The notes: generated by a model from the letters alone, not told the origin. A stretch of 64,000 nt of DNA from Breznakiella homolactica (GCF_016616095.2 NZ_CP067089.2:1922001-1986000), one strand, 5' to 3'; numbered from the stretch's first letter, positions 8,125 to 17,287 are shown. Program-made: numbers and translations.

Positions 8125-9657
8125 ATGGAAGCAGAACGAGATTCAGGGATTATGATAGAAACACTCATCCGGGCGCGGTACCCCCTGGTGTATGTGGTCT
8201 CCTTTGAGGAAGGCCGGGTGGACCGGCGGCTCAAAACCATTACCGGCGCCCGGAAGAAACAGCTCTTCAACTGGACCATCACCAACGGCCTGGAACTGCC
8301 CGACGGATCCTGGATCACCGAACTCAAGGACCCCATCAAGGTTCTGGAATACATCCTCCAGTCCGATGTAAACGGCCTCTTTGTTCTGCGGGACTACCAC
8401 CACTACCTCAACGACCCCGTGGTGGTCAGGAAACTCCGGGACGTGGCTCACGCCCTTAAACTCACCCGGAAGAATATCATCTTCCTCTCCCCGGTCCTCA
8501 AGGTTCCCACGGAACTGGAAAAGGAAATCGCCGTCATCGATTACGTCCTCCCGGACAAGGAAGAAATCAGGGATATCATCACGAAAATCGCCGGCTCCCT
8601 GGATGACGCCGGCAGCCTGGACATCAAGGAGTCCCCGGAAAAGCTCGATAAGATCGTTGAGGCCGCCCTGGGACTGACCGCCGAAGAAGCGGAAAACGTA
8701 TTCGCCAAAACCCTGGTCCAGAAAGGCCAGTTCGATATAAACATTATTCTTTCGGAAAAAGAACAGATCATCCGGAAATCCGGAGTACTGGAATACTACC
8801 ACGCCAACGAGAAGATGGCGGAAGTCGGCGGCCTGGAGGAGCTGAAAAAATGGCTCACCAAACGGGGCAAAGCCTTTACTCCCAAAGCCCGGGAATTCGG
8901 GCTGCCCGAACCCCGGGGAATCCTGCTCCTGGGTATCCCCGGATGCGGAAAGAGCCTGACCGCCAAAGCCATCGCCGGCATGTGGCAGCTGCCGCTCCTC
9001 AAACTGGACGTGGGCAAAGTATTTTCCAGCTATGTGGGCAGCAGCGAGGAAAACGTCCGCCGCGCCATCCAGACCGCCGAATCCATCGCCCCCAGTATCC
9101 TCTGGCTCGATGAAATGGAAAAAGGATTCTCGGGGCTCGGCTCCTCCGGCATGACCGACGGCGGCACCACCGCCCGGGTCTTCGGCACCTTTCTCACCTG
9201 GCTCCAGGAAAAAACCACCCCGGTATTTGTGGTAGCCACCAGCAACAACGTAAGTCAGCTCCCCCCGGAACTGCTGCGCAAAGGCCGGTTCGACGAGATC
9301 TTCTACGTGGACCTCCCCTCAAAGGAAGAACGCCACGAGATTTTCAATATACACCTGGCAAAACGGAACCGTGATCCGGGACAATTCAACCTGGACAAAC
9401 TGTCGGGCCTGTCCCACGGATTCTCGGGTTCGGAAATAGAGGAAGTGATCGTCTCCGGGCTGTATGACGCCTTTGACCGCGACCAGGAACTGGAACAGAG
9501 CCATCTGGAACAGGTGATCGAAACTTTGATTCCTTTATCCCAGACCATGGAAGAACAGATCCGCGGGATCCGTGACTGGGCGAAACTCCGGGCCCGGCGG
9601 GCCAGCACCATCCAGTGGGAGGATGAAGGCGGCGCCGTGCGGCAGCTGGAAATGTAA
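8125..9657 (+). CDS. AAA+ ATPase, Ycf46-like
   Basis: The 510-residue protein has an N-terminal non-catalytic region (about 1-240) starting [22 protein letters not shown], the layout of Ycf46-type AAA proteins, then a classical AAA module: Walker A GIPGCGKS near 269, Walker [11 protein letters not shown] near 323, sensor VVATSNN near 369 and an arginine-finger segment RKGRFDEIF near 387. No protease or membrane domain is visible. Contractile injection loci usually encode an AAA ATPase (Afp15/Pvc15), often with a different N-terminal domain, needed for assembly or cargo loading. This one lies between hub and spike genes, with GAGGAAC before the start. The ATPase call is firm; the assembly role is inferred from context. 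Confidence 0.85.
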   Translation: MEAERDSGIMIETLIRARYPLVYVVSFEEGRVDRRLKTITGARKKQLFNWTITNGLELPDGSWITELKDPIKVLEYILQSDVNGLFVLRDYHHYLNDPVVVRKLRDVAHALKLTRKNIIFLSPVLKVPTELEKEIAVIDYVLPDKEEIRDIITKIAGSLDDAGSLDIKESPEKLDKIVEAALGLTAEEAENVFAKTLVQKGQFDINIILSEKEQIIRKSGVLEYYHANEKMAEVGGLEELKKWLTKRGKAFTPKAREFGLPEPRGILLLGIPGCGKSLTAKAIAGMWQLPLLKLDVGKVFSSYVGSSEENVRRAIQTAESIAPSILWLDEMEKGFSGLGSSGMTDGGTTARVFGTFLTWLQEKTTPVFVVATSNNVSQLPPELLRKGRFDEIFYVDLPSKEERHEIFNIHLAKRNRDPGQFNLDKLSGLSHGFSGSEIEEVIVSGLYDAFDRDQELEQSHLEQVIETLIPLSQTMEEQIRGIRDWAKLRARRASTIQWEDEGGAVRQLEM

Positions 9658-9773
9658 CCCCACAGAGTGCCGCGTTTCTCCGCAGTGTTCCTTTGGGATA
9701 CTGCACAGCTGTGATGAGAATTTGAAATGAAACCGGCGGTTCCCGCAACAGGGACCGCATAGGGAGGTGTGAT

Positions 9774-12233
9774 ATGTTCAGGTACCGGGAAGAGCTGGAA
9801 AAACTCCTGGAAAAATACCCGGATCCGCGAAAGAAGGATACCGGGATCATCGAGTTCCGGCGGAAACAGGTGACCAAAGCGGCCCTCCCCAAGTTCGGGG
9901 TGGTCCATGACAACCAGGATCCCCAGTACCTCGGCCGTATCAGGGTCGCCTGCGACATGATCGCCCCCGGGGCCGTCACCGACTGGCTCCCGGTCATCCG
10001 CATGGGCGCCACCGCCGAAACCGGATGGTGGCAGCTCCCGGACATCGGTACCCAGTGCCTCCTGGCCTTTCCCTGGGGATGCCACAGCAAACCCGTGATC
10101 CTCGGCTTCCTCTACGACCAGAAACACCTCCCCCCGGAACACTCCACTGAAAAAGCCGCAGACAGCATCGTCTACCAGACCACCGCTCACCGCATGGAAA
10201 TCATTGACGAAGACGGCAAAGAATCAATCATCATCTCCACCAAGGACGGCCAGATCCGCTACTCCGCCACCACGGACAAGGGTATCGAGATCATCAACGA
10301 ACTCGGGGATATACAGATCCAATGCCGGAAACTCACCATCGAAGGGGAGAAAGAAGTCCAGATAGCCGCCGAGAAGAATGTCACCATCAACGGCGAAGAC
10401 TCCCTCGCCATCAAAAGCACAAAGGGAACCAAACTCACCAGTGACAAGGACATCACCATCAGCGGCAGCAGTATCAAGCTCAACGGATCCAAGGGCGTCG
10501 CCTCAGGCGGCAAACAGCTTGCCGCGGAAGGCGACAAGGTCATGGGATTCGATATCCACCAGATGGTCATCCCCTCGGGATCAGGCACCGCGGTCGTGCC
10601 ACTCCCCCACCCCTTTATCGGCAAACTCGCGGACAAACTCTCAGACGACGTCAAGGTCAACGACCACAACGCCGCGGTCAAGGGCAGTGTGGCCAAACAC
10701 GACAACCCCTTGCACATGCAGCTGCCGGGAACCATCAAGTTCAACCAGAACCCCAAAAAGGAAGGGGAAGTATCAAACTTGACCGCCGCGAAGCTCAAGA
10801 TCAACGGCAAGGAAGCGGCCACCATCGGAAGCATGGTAACCACCTGCAATGACATGGGAATGCAGAACAACAGTACCGTCATTGCCGTGGGGGCCAGTAT
10901 CCCCATGCCCGCGATTATCAATCCCATTAACATGGATGAATACAAGAAGGAACGGGCCGACCAGGAAACCAGGAACCCGGAGTTCACCACCGTGAAGTGG
11001 TCGAAGACATCCGTCAAAGAAGGCGAGGAACTGGGACTGTCCGCGGCGGTGAAAGATATTGACGACGGGAACATGGTGACCTTCCAGGTGTGGAAGGACG
11101 GACAGGATCCGGCGGCGCATATCCCCTACGCTCAGATACCGGCGACTATCGACGGCGGGAGCGCGAAAGGAACATGGCAATACCGGTTTGTGGGGGATGA
11201 ACTCCCGGATGACGACTCGAAGTTCTTTTTCACTGCCCACAGCGCGTGGTGTCCGATGAAGGAGAGCGGCAGCGCTACCATAGAACTAAAGCGGCCGAAG
11301 CTGTCGAGTCCGGAATGGAAAGACAGAGAGGGGAGTACCACCAGTAAGGGATTGGTGGGAGAAGCGCTGACCCTGTCGGTGAAGTGCAACAGCGATATGG
11401 AAGACGGGGATGGGGTGGTATTCCGGATCTATGACACCGACGGCAACCAGGTTGGAGAAGTTGGCGGGGAGAACCAGGGCGGCACCGCTGAGGCCGGGTG
11501 GATACCGACTAAACCAGCAAAAGATGCTGATGAAGAACATTGCATGTATCATTTTTCTGCTGACGCATATAGAAGCAAGCCATGTGAAAGCAGCAATTAT
11601 AAGGCAAAAAGGGTTATTCCCGAATATACAGAGCTTCAATGGCATTGGGTCGATGGAGATGGCAATGAACACAAAATTACCAAAGCAGAAAATGGAGCTG
11701 AAGTGTATTTTTCTGCAAAAATAGAGAATTTACATGATGGAGATCCGATAGAAGTACGTATCTATAGAAGCGGCTATGCTAAAGAAGAAGAGTATACACA
11801 CAAGGATATTCTAAAAATAGAAAATCAAAAAATAAACAGTAACTTCCATATTAAAATTGATAATGAAGAAATAATAGGCATTCAAGAAGATGAAACCATA
11901 GAATATCTTTTTAAGATTAAAGCAGTCGGATTTACTGAATGGAGTGACGACAGTGATTTACTCGAAGCTGTCTTCTGTTTTGATTTGCACTTACATGTAA
12001 AACCCGAATCATTCGATTGGGATGATGAGTTTATTCTTCAATCAACAGATGACAGTTTTAGCCAGTCACTGACAACAAAGGATGATACCGAAACACTCGA
12101 TGATATCCTATCACTTCATTATTCCGGAATTATTCCTGGAAAAAATTACATAGTAAAGATGAAAAATAAAAATGGAAAAGAAAGAATAATTTTACCAGAA
12201 AGTTCATTTATAGATCTTCTTGGAGCGAGGTAA
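9774..12233 (+). CDS. CIS spike: gpV/gp5 OB fold, beta-prism, PAAR-like tip and Ig-like modules
   Basis: This 819-residue protein is the membrane-piercing spike. Residues 40-130 form a gpV/gp5 OB fold (KFGVVHDNQDPQYLGRIRV...GTQCLLAFPWG...KPVILGFLYD). Residues 150-245 are the repetitive short-strand prism (IEGEKEVQIAAEKNVTING). Residues 255-380 resemble the PAAR-like tip of Rhs/VgrG proteins (VIPSG, HPFIGKL, KINGKEAATIGS, TTCND). From about 395 come three Ig-like modules (395-505, 510-607, 610-715) and a tail. Base composition changes abruptly from GC-rich to AT-rich near base 11510 (residue 580), so the third module and tail look acquired. Part of the PAAR region is duplicated at 16972-17256. 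A hairpin (9732-9756) precedes the GGAGG ribosome site. Confidence 0.86.
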   Translation: MFRYREELEKLLEKYPDPRKKDTGIIEFRRKQVTKAALPKFGVVHDNQDPQYLGRIRVACDMIAPGAVTDWLPVIRMGATAETGWWQLPDIGTQCLLAFPWGCHSKPVILGFLYDQKHLPPEHSTEKAADSIVYQTTAHRMEIIDEDGKESIIISTKDGQIRYSATTDKGIEIINELGDIQIQCRKLTIEGEKEVQIAAEKNVTINGEDSLAIKSTKGTKLTSDKDITISGSSIKLNGSKGVASGGKQLAAEGDKVMGFDIHQMVIPSGSGTAVVPLPHPFIGKLADKLSDDVKVNDHNAAVKGSVAKHDNPLHMQLPGTIKFNQNPKKEGEVSNLTAAKLKINGKEAATIGSMVTTCNDMGMQNNSTVIAVGASIPMPAIINPINMDEYKKERADQETRNPEFTTVKWSKTSVKEGEELGLSAAVKDIDDGNMVTFQVWKDGQDPAAHIPYAQIPATIDGGSAKGTWQYRFVGDELPDDDSKFFFTAHSAWCPMKESGSATIELKRPKLSSPEWKDREGSTTSKGLVGEALTLSVKCNSDMEDGDGVVFRIYDTDGNQVGEVGGENQGGTAEAGWIPTKPAKDADEEHCMYHFSADAYRSKPCESSNYKAKRVIPEYTELQWHWVDGDGNEHKITKAENGAEVYFSAKIENLHDGDPIEVRIYRSGYAKEEEYTHKDILKIENQKINSNFHIKIDNEEIIGIQEDETIEYLFKIKAVGFTEWSDDSDLLEAVFCFDLHLHVKPESFDWDDEFILQSTDDSFSQSLTTKDDTETLDDILSLHYSGIIPGKNYIVKMKNKNGKERIILPESSFIDLLGAR

Positions 12234-12236
12234 GTT

Positions 12237-15092
12237 ATGAGTGATATTGCACGGGCAGTACAGCAAGATGATGTCAATGCCCTTACGCTTGGAAAATTTT
12301 CATTTCATTTTTATAAGAGGTATGATCTTCACTTATGGAAAGAGAATGTTAATTCTGCCCCAAGTCGCAAAGAAAAAGTATCAAATAGATATATTTACTT
12401 TTTTAGAAGATATCTTAAAAAAAATCCGGAAAGTGGAATAAGAGAATTTACTATAGAGTTCTTTTCAGAGTATTTTGCCGATAAAGACGGCAATTATATC
12501 AATTATGACATATCAGACCGAAGCAATACCAAATCAAAAGACACTTTGATAACATTACCATTAATACTTGGTCCTGATAGAGCATTAGACGGCATTTATT
12601 ATAATTATTATATTTTTCTTTCTCCATTTAGAATAAGCGAAGCTAGTATAGACGCAGCTAAACTGTTTATAAGTAACTCAAACGAAGAGAAACTGCATAA
12701 ATCTTTCCATACTTTTTCGGCAGGAGAAAATGTTAGTTTATTTTCTAAAATGAAGACTGACGGATATCTTGAAGTTGAGTTAAATGATTATATACATTAT
12801 AGCTTTACTCTTTGTGAAGAAGCCAATAAGTTTATCACCAAATATAGAGACCATATAAACCCGGATAACGAAAGCGCACGGATTAAAGGTTTTGCGGATA
12901 TAATGAATGGGGTTCTAGAATCTGAAGAAAAACTATGGGACACACTTTCAGAAGAAGCCGTAACATCGAGGAATAGTAATAATAATAGTGTGCAAACAGC
13001 CAAAGCTGCCGTTTACCAAGACAATACAGATATCCCTAAATATTTGAAGGAACGCAAAAATTATACAAGGCATTTTAATTTTGACTGGGACTTTTCATAT
13101 ACCAAAAGAGACCATTTCCATAAATGGAGGTATAACTATTTATTAAAAACAATGTATCTGCAGGAAGGAATAGAATTAGCTTCCAGTGAATTGTTGGAAT
13201 GGATCAAAACAGAAGGATTTAACTTCTGTCTCTCTAATGTTTTGTTCGGTACCTATTCAGATACCGGGGAAGAAAATATCAATCAAAAATTAACGAAAAA
13301 AAACAATTACACACTTGATGATATTAAGGAACTGTTTACCACTGATAAATCATTAAGCGAAGATGGAGGCAGTGAAATATTTGAAGCGTATATAGGCTAT
13401 ATCTATTCCATTTTAAATTCTTCGTATGTAGGCCGGGAATATCTTGTTGATTTGGGAAAGACCGTTGCTGAAGACACTGAAATTAAAAATGCCCGCTATA
13501 CTAGTTATGGTGAATTGCTGGAAGAAGAAGCATTTGACCGCACCAATTCATACAATTACGCGACCGGTGCATTCAAGATAACAAAGAGTGTAAGCAATTG
13601 TTTTGCCGAAATACTGGGAAACCTTTCGTTATATATAATTTATTATTATAAAGATATAAGTGTTACATCAGATGGATCTTTTTCAGAAGTAATTAACGAT
13701 ATACTAGATAGAATTTCCGGCACAGTTTTGGAAAAACGAGGGTTTTCATTTATTAAAAAAATAGAAAATAAAACCAGAACTCTACCAAAATCTGTTTTAT
13801 CAAATATTTCAATTACAGGTGATACCGTACAAATTAATCAATATGTAGTTAAAGCAAAAAATGTAGATGATTTCCAAACATTCCTTTCTAGATTCAAACG
13901 ATTCGAGATAGCCTGTGATATAATTTCTGCCGGATTGGATACAATACAATTGGTCATGATTCTAAAGAAAAACGATATCACACTGCAGGATACCTTACAG
14001 GTAACAAGTATCGGAATAAGCTATGGTCAGTTTATTCGGACACAAGTTTTAAAGCTGGGAAATTCCGCGAAACTCGATATCGCATCAAACGGCATAGCAG
14101 CAATTTTGTCAAGTGTTGCTGCGTATGAAGAATACAAACAGGGTGACTATGATTCCAGTATAGCACAGGTGGTACAAGCAGGCGGATCAATAATCTCTAT
14201 CATTGGAATGGCTGCCGCCGTTTGCATCGGCGGGAAATGGGTTCTTATCGGAAAAATATTGTTCTACTCCGGAACTTTAATCAGTGTTGTCGCAGGATTA
14301 TTCGGCATAAAACTTAATCAATCGACTATAGAACTACTACTGAGCCGGTGCTTTTGGGGAAAAGATTATGAATCAACAACGGCGCTTGGTGAATGGGCAC
14401 TAGTTGATTTACGGAAATGGAAAACACCCCCAATAGGCTCTTCAGCACAGTGGGCTGGCAATATTGAAGCCCAGGAACACGCACTGTTACATGAACTTTA
14501 CAATTTTGAAATTGATGTGTGTGAAATCGCCTGGTCGGATATGAATCGAACCGCAGGATTGTTTTGCTTGGTACTAAAAACCGAATTAAAACCATTAACA
14601 GAAATTGAGATTGAGATCGAAATCCCGAAGCCAAGACGTCCAAACAAAGAAACGCATACATTTATGCTTCGGGAGGGGGAAAATGTTTTTTTTAATCATG
14701 AAAAACCGGGCAGAGGAAGAAGTTCATTGACAAGCAGAGATGGCATAGACAAGATAGAAACTATCATGGTAATTTTTGGTGCAAAACAGAAATTTGCTGG
14801 CCTGCCTGTTAATTCATGGGGAAATGATCCTATGACTCATGCAATAAATGCGTTATTATATGGGGGAAGAGCTACCTATGATAACGTTGAAAACATTGAA
14901 GACTATAAAGCCTTTATTGTTGACACAGAAAAAGATTTTATAGAGCTAGGTAGGAATTTCATTGCGAGACAGAGCAGATACGCCAAACCTGCGGAGATAG
15001 ATATAGCGATAAAATTATACCCCATGGGTAAAGCAGATAATAATACGAAGTGTATTGAAAAGAAACTGGGAATTGGGAAGTCCCAGCTATGA
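12237..15092 (+). CDS. Large protein with hydrophobic hairpin, candidate CIS effector/toxin
   Basis: I recognise no family in this 951-residue, AT-rich gene. It starts 3 bases after the spike stop with a GGAGCGAGG ribosome site, so it is expressed with the spike. Most of the protein is hydrophilic and rich in Asn, Lys, Asp and Tyr. Residues 615-691 hold a Gly/Ala/Ile-rich stretch with two or three potential membrane helices (AAILSSVAA, then IISIIGMAAAVCIGG and ILFYSGTLISVVAGLFGI), a pattern seen in pore-forming colicins and in VasX-like type VI effectors. The C-terminal 250 residues are beta-rich. No signal peptide is present, consistent with delivery by the injection machine rather than Sec export. 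The effector role is inferred from position, composition and the hairpin. Confidence 0.55.
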   Translation: MSDIARAVQQDDVNALTLGKFSFHFYKRYDLHLWKENVNSAPSRKEKVSNRYIYFFRRYLKKNPESGIREFTIEFFSEYFADKDGNYINYDISDRSNTKSKDTLITLPLILGPDRALDGIYYNYYIFLSPFRISEASIDAAKLFISNSNEEKLHKSFHTFSAGENVSLFSKMKTDGYLEVELNDYIHYSFTLCEEANKFITKYRDHINPDNESARIKGFADIMNGVLESEEKLWDTLSEEAVTSRNSNNNSVQTAKAAVYQDNTDIPKYLKERKNYTRHFNFDWDFSYTKRDHFHKWRYNYLLKTMYLQEGIELASSELLEWIKTEGFNFCLSNVLFGTYSDTGEENINQKLTKKNNYTLDDIKELFTTDKSLSEDGGSEIFEAYIGYIYSILNSSYVGREYLVDLGKTVAEDTEIKNARYTSYGELLEEEAFDRTNSYNYATGAFKITKSVSNCFAEILGNLSLYIIYYYKDISVTSDGSFSEVINDILDRISGTVLEKRGFSFIKKIENKTRTLPKSVLSNISITGDTVQINQYVVKAKNVDDFQTFLSRFKRFEIACDIISAGLDTIQLVMILKKNDITLQDTLQVTSIGISYGQFIRTQVLKLGNSAKLDIASNGIAAILSSVAAYEEYKQGDYDSSIAQVVQAGGSIISIIGMAAAVCIGGKWVLIGKILFYSGTLISVVAGLFGIKLNQSTIELLLSRCFWGKDYESTTALGEWALVDLRKWKTPPIGSSAQWAGNIEAQEHALLHELYNFEIDVCEIAWSDMNRTAGLFCLVLKTELKPLTEIEIEIEIPKPRRPNKETHTFMLREGENVFFNHEKPGRGRSSLTSRDGIDKIETIMVIFGAKQKFAGLPVNSWGNDPMTHAINALLYGGRATYDNVENIEDYKAFIVDTEKDFIELGRNFIARQSRYAKPAEIDIAIKLYPMGKADNNTKCIEKKLGIGKSQL

Positions 15093-15121
15093 AAAGGAGA
15101 TGAATTATTTCCATATCATTA

Positions 15122-16225
15122 ATGAAAAAAATACTAGTAATTGTTCTTATAGTACTCTATGGATGCAGCGGTAATATAAAACCCAGGCATGATTCAATAT
15201 ACAGTGCCATCAGCAGCGGCGATTATAGGGATGTGGTTGCCTTTGTAACACAGGACAAGAATAATCTACTGCCACAAGACAATAAACCATATCCGGTAAT
15301 TTATGCACTCAATGTGCGATATTACAATGAGGAGATATGTCTGTATCTCTATGAACAGACCCATGAATATTTGAAAACAGAAAATGAGGAAAACAGAAAA
15401 CAGGTTGAGTTTTTTATCTTTACCAACAGCCTTGCCAACGTACATTTTAAAATATGCGATAAAGTACTGGACAATGGTTTTAATATACAGATGTTTTTAC
15501 CTGACAGAAGATTATACAATGATAGATATAATGTTTGGACAATACTCAGTTCAGACTTTTTAACAGAGACAGCCAGGCTAGCTATTCTCAATTACCTCGT
15601 ATCAAAAAATGCTGACATTCGTGAGATTAACCCTCTAATCCTCAAGATTTCCGCAACAAGTGGATATAGTGAATTAGTACAAAGACTGATAGAAGTAGGA
15701 ATGGATATTCATGCAATAGATCATGAAGGGAAAAATGCTGCCTTTTATGCGACGGAATATAACAACATAGCAATGCTAGAAACACTCCTTGAGGCCGGTA
15801 TTGATTGTACTTATACCAGCCCGTATAATTTCTCTTGTATTCATTTTGTAAATAGTAAAGAAGCCATAGCTTTACTAATTCAATATGGAGCTGACCTTAA
15901 TCAAAAGGGTGGTGAAAACAATATTGGTATTATTGATGTTCTGATAAGACGGTATCTTTCTGCAGTAGAGGTCTTTACGAAAGAAAATCATGTAGATGAA
16001 ACACAAAATATAGAAACCAAATATTATGATGCATTGTCTTTTGCTCTGCAACAAGGGGCAGATGTCAATTATTATTTTATTGCTTACTTCTCTGATAATG
16101 AAATAAAATATAATACCCCCTTATATTACGCTGAGATGAAAAATTGTCCCCAGCGTTTCATTGATTTACTAAAATCTTATGGTGCAGAATCATTATCACA
16201 AGATATTCCTGATGAGGAAACGTAA
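15122..16225 (+). CDS. Exported ankyrin-repeat protein, candidate immunity protein
   Basis: The 367-residue protein has an N-terminal hydrophobic stretch (residues 3-14) ending in LYGC, an imperfect lipobox, so it is probably a lipoprotein. Ankyrin-type repeats are visible at about 165-270 (SGYSELVQRLIEVGMDIHAID, NIAMLETLLEAGIDC, EAIALLIQYGADLNQ), with a further degenerate repeat at the C-terminus (FALQQGADVNYYF). The gene is AT-rich like its neighbours. The only good ribosome site, AAGGAGA at 15094-15100, lies over 20 bases before the ATG, so translation may be weak or start elsewhere. Ankyrin proteins often neutralise toxins encoded beside them; a periplasmic immunity protein for the upstream 951-residue product would fit, but this is inference. 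Confidence 0.6.
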   Translation: MKKILVIVLIVLYGCSGNIKPRHDSIYSAISSGDYRDVVAFVTQDKNNLLPQDNKPYPVIYALNVRYYNEEICLYLYEQTHEYLKTENEENRKQVEFFIFTNSLANVHFKICDKVLDNGFNIQMFLPDRRLYNDRYNVWTILSSDFLTETARLAILNYLVSKNADIREINPLILKISATSGYSELVQRLIEVGMDIHAIDHEGKNAAFYATEYNNIAMLETLLEAGIDCTYTSPYNFSCIHFVNSKEAIALLIQYGADLNQKGGENNIGIIDVLIRRYLSAVEVFTKENHVDETQNIETKYYDALSFALQQGADVNYYFIAYFSDNEIKYNTPLYYAEMKNCPQRFIDLLKSYGAESLSQDIPDEET

Positions 16226-16605
16226 TGAAATACAGATATTGCGGCATTACACCGCTTATTTTCCTTTTTATTGGAATAGGTACATTTTTATTCTATATGT
16301 ACCTGTACATTGTAGAAAAAAGATTGATTCTCACTGGTATTAATTCTGTTGCCCTCTTGTTATTTGCCAGCTTCTTTTCATATAGCTCTTTTATAGAAAT
16401 ATCTGATGATAAAGTTGAATTTTTATTATTTAATAAAGTGGTTAGGGAAATAGATCTGCAAAAAGTCAAAAAAACAGAATTTGAGTATAATAAAATTATA
16501 TTTTTTACTAATACTGAAACGGTTAAGATTTATTTTAGAAAGTTAAAAGATGAGGATGCTGACAGTATACGAAAACAGCTTAAAATATTATTAAATAGAA
16601 ACTAA
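16225..16605 (+). CDS. Small two-helix membrane protein with PH-like tail
   Basis: This 126-residue AT-rich protein has two transmembrane helices (about residues 9-29 and 35-55) followed by a soluble tail with alternating strands (IEISDDKVEFLLFNKVVREIDLQKVKKTEFEYNKI is too long to be one element, so probably three to four strands) and a final helix. That layout resembles bacterial PH-domain membrane proteins. Its ATG shares one base with the TAA of the ankyrin gene, so the two are translationally coupled. It closes the AT-rich run. A role as a second immunity or membrane-protection protein is possible because the candidate toxin has membrane-inserting features; no direct evidence exists in the sequence. 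Confidence 0.55.
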   Translation: MKYRYCGITPLIFLFIGIGTFLFYMYLYIVEKRLILTGINSVALLLFASFFSYSSFIEISDDKVEFLLFNKVVREIDLQKVKKTEFEYNKIIFFTNTETVKIYFRKLKDEDADSIRKQLKILLNRN

Positions 16606-16689
16606 CTTTAGGTACAGGTAGGATTTCATCAAACCGTTAGGATTATTTATAGGCATAAAGTATCAACTATCTTTGCCAACAAAGAGAAG

Positions 16690-16970
16690 GCAGTACCACC
16701 CAGGAACCCAAAGTGGGGGTAGCGGAAGACCCGTGAAGCGGGGCTGGAGCGAGGGGGAGCAGCCCGCGAACACCGGAGACACCACAGCGGGATTTGGGGC
16801 CCTCAGTATCGGCACCATGGGGTGGCTCAGGGACAACGGAATGAGCGACTTTCGAGGCCGCAAGGCCGACACGTCGTGTCATTTGGACACGCGCCATTCC
16901 GCTGTCCCTGAGTCAGGACCCCCGGAACCGGTTACTCAGGGCCCCTGCCCCGCGCTGGTGCTCCCCCTTC
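16690..16970. repeat. Long nested palindromic element A
   Basis: Three nested inverted arms are visible: GAGGGGGAGCA (16751-16761) with TGCTCCCCCTTC (16959-16970); GGGGCCCTCAGTA (16796-16808) with TACTCAGGGCCCC (16933-16945, one mismatch); and an 18-base arm at 16826-16843 with 16895-16912 (one mismatch). The central loop (16844-16894) contains two small hairpins, GGCC-gcaa-GGCC and CGTGTC-attt-GGACACG. The loop is shared with palindromes near 44.5 and 50.4 kb, as is the left flank from 16690 (CACCCAGGAACC). Its right end abuts the orphan PAAR fragment. Bases 16606-16689 hold nothing I can recognise. Open frames across it are not gene-like. Confidence 0.75.
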
Positions 16971-16971
16971 A

Positions 16972-17256
16972 TGCACATGCAGCTGCCGGGAACCATCAAG
17001 TTCAACCAGAACCCCAAAAAGGAAGGGGAAGTATCAAACTTGACCGCCGCGAAGCTCAAGATCAACGGCAAGGAAGCGGCCACCATCGGAAGCATGGTAA
17101 CCACCTGTAATGACATGGGAATGCAGAACAACAGTACCGTCATTGCCGTGCCGTGGGAGTAAGCATCCCCATGCCCGCGATTATCAATCCCATTAACATG
17201 GATGAATACAAGAAGGAACGGGCCGATCAGAAAACCAGGACCCCGGAGTTCACCAC
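16972..17256 (+). pseudogene. Orphan fragment of the spike PAAR-like region, frameshifted
   Basis: This 285-base stretch is nearly identical to 10711-10990 of the spike gene, covering the second half of the PAAR-like tip and the start of the linker to the Ig modules. Differences are few: a silent C to T in the TTCND region, a 5-base insertion near 17149-17160 that shifts the frame and brings a TAA stop at 17160-17162, and several substitutions near the 3' end. It has no start context and no upstream spike sequence, so it cannot encode a working spike. It begins exactly at the right end of palindromic element A and ends against the terminator of the convergent flavoprotein gene. Confidence 0.9.
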
Positions 17257-17287
17257 AAAAAACCGCCCGGAAAAAAGATCCGGACGG
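17256..17287 (-). terminator. Rho-independent terminator of the flavoprotein gene
   Basis: Read on the minus strand, CCGTCCGGA pairs with TCCGGGCGG (one mismatch) around a short loop, followed by a run of six T. It lies about 24 bases after the flavoprotein stop codon. The hairpin arms are 17263-17271 and 17279-17287 on the plus strand. Confidence 0.75.

Noticed and set aside
1..12233. Complete prophage
   Set aside because: No capsid, portal, terminase, integrase or lysis genes appear, and FHA, VWA and AAA genes are interleaved; an injection system fits better.
16673..17162. Open frames across element A and the PAAR copy
   Set aside because: They cross palindromic arms, have no ribosome site or family match, and arise because GC-rich repeats lack stops.
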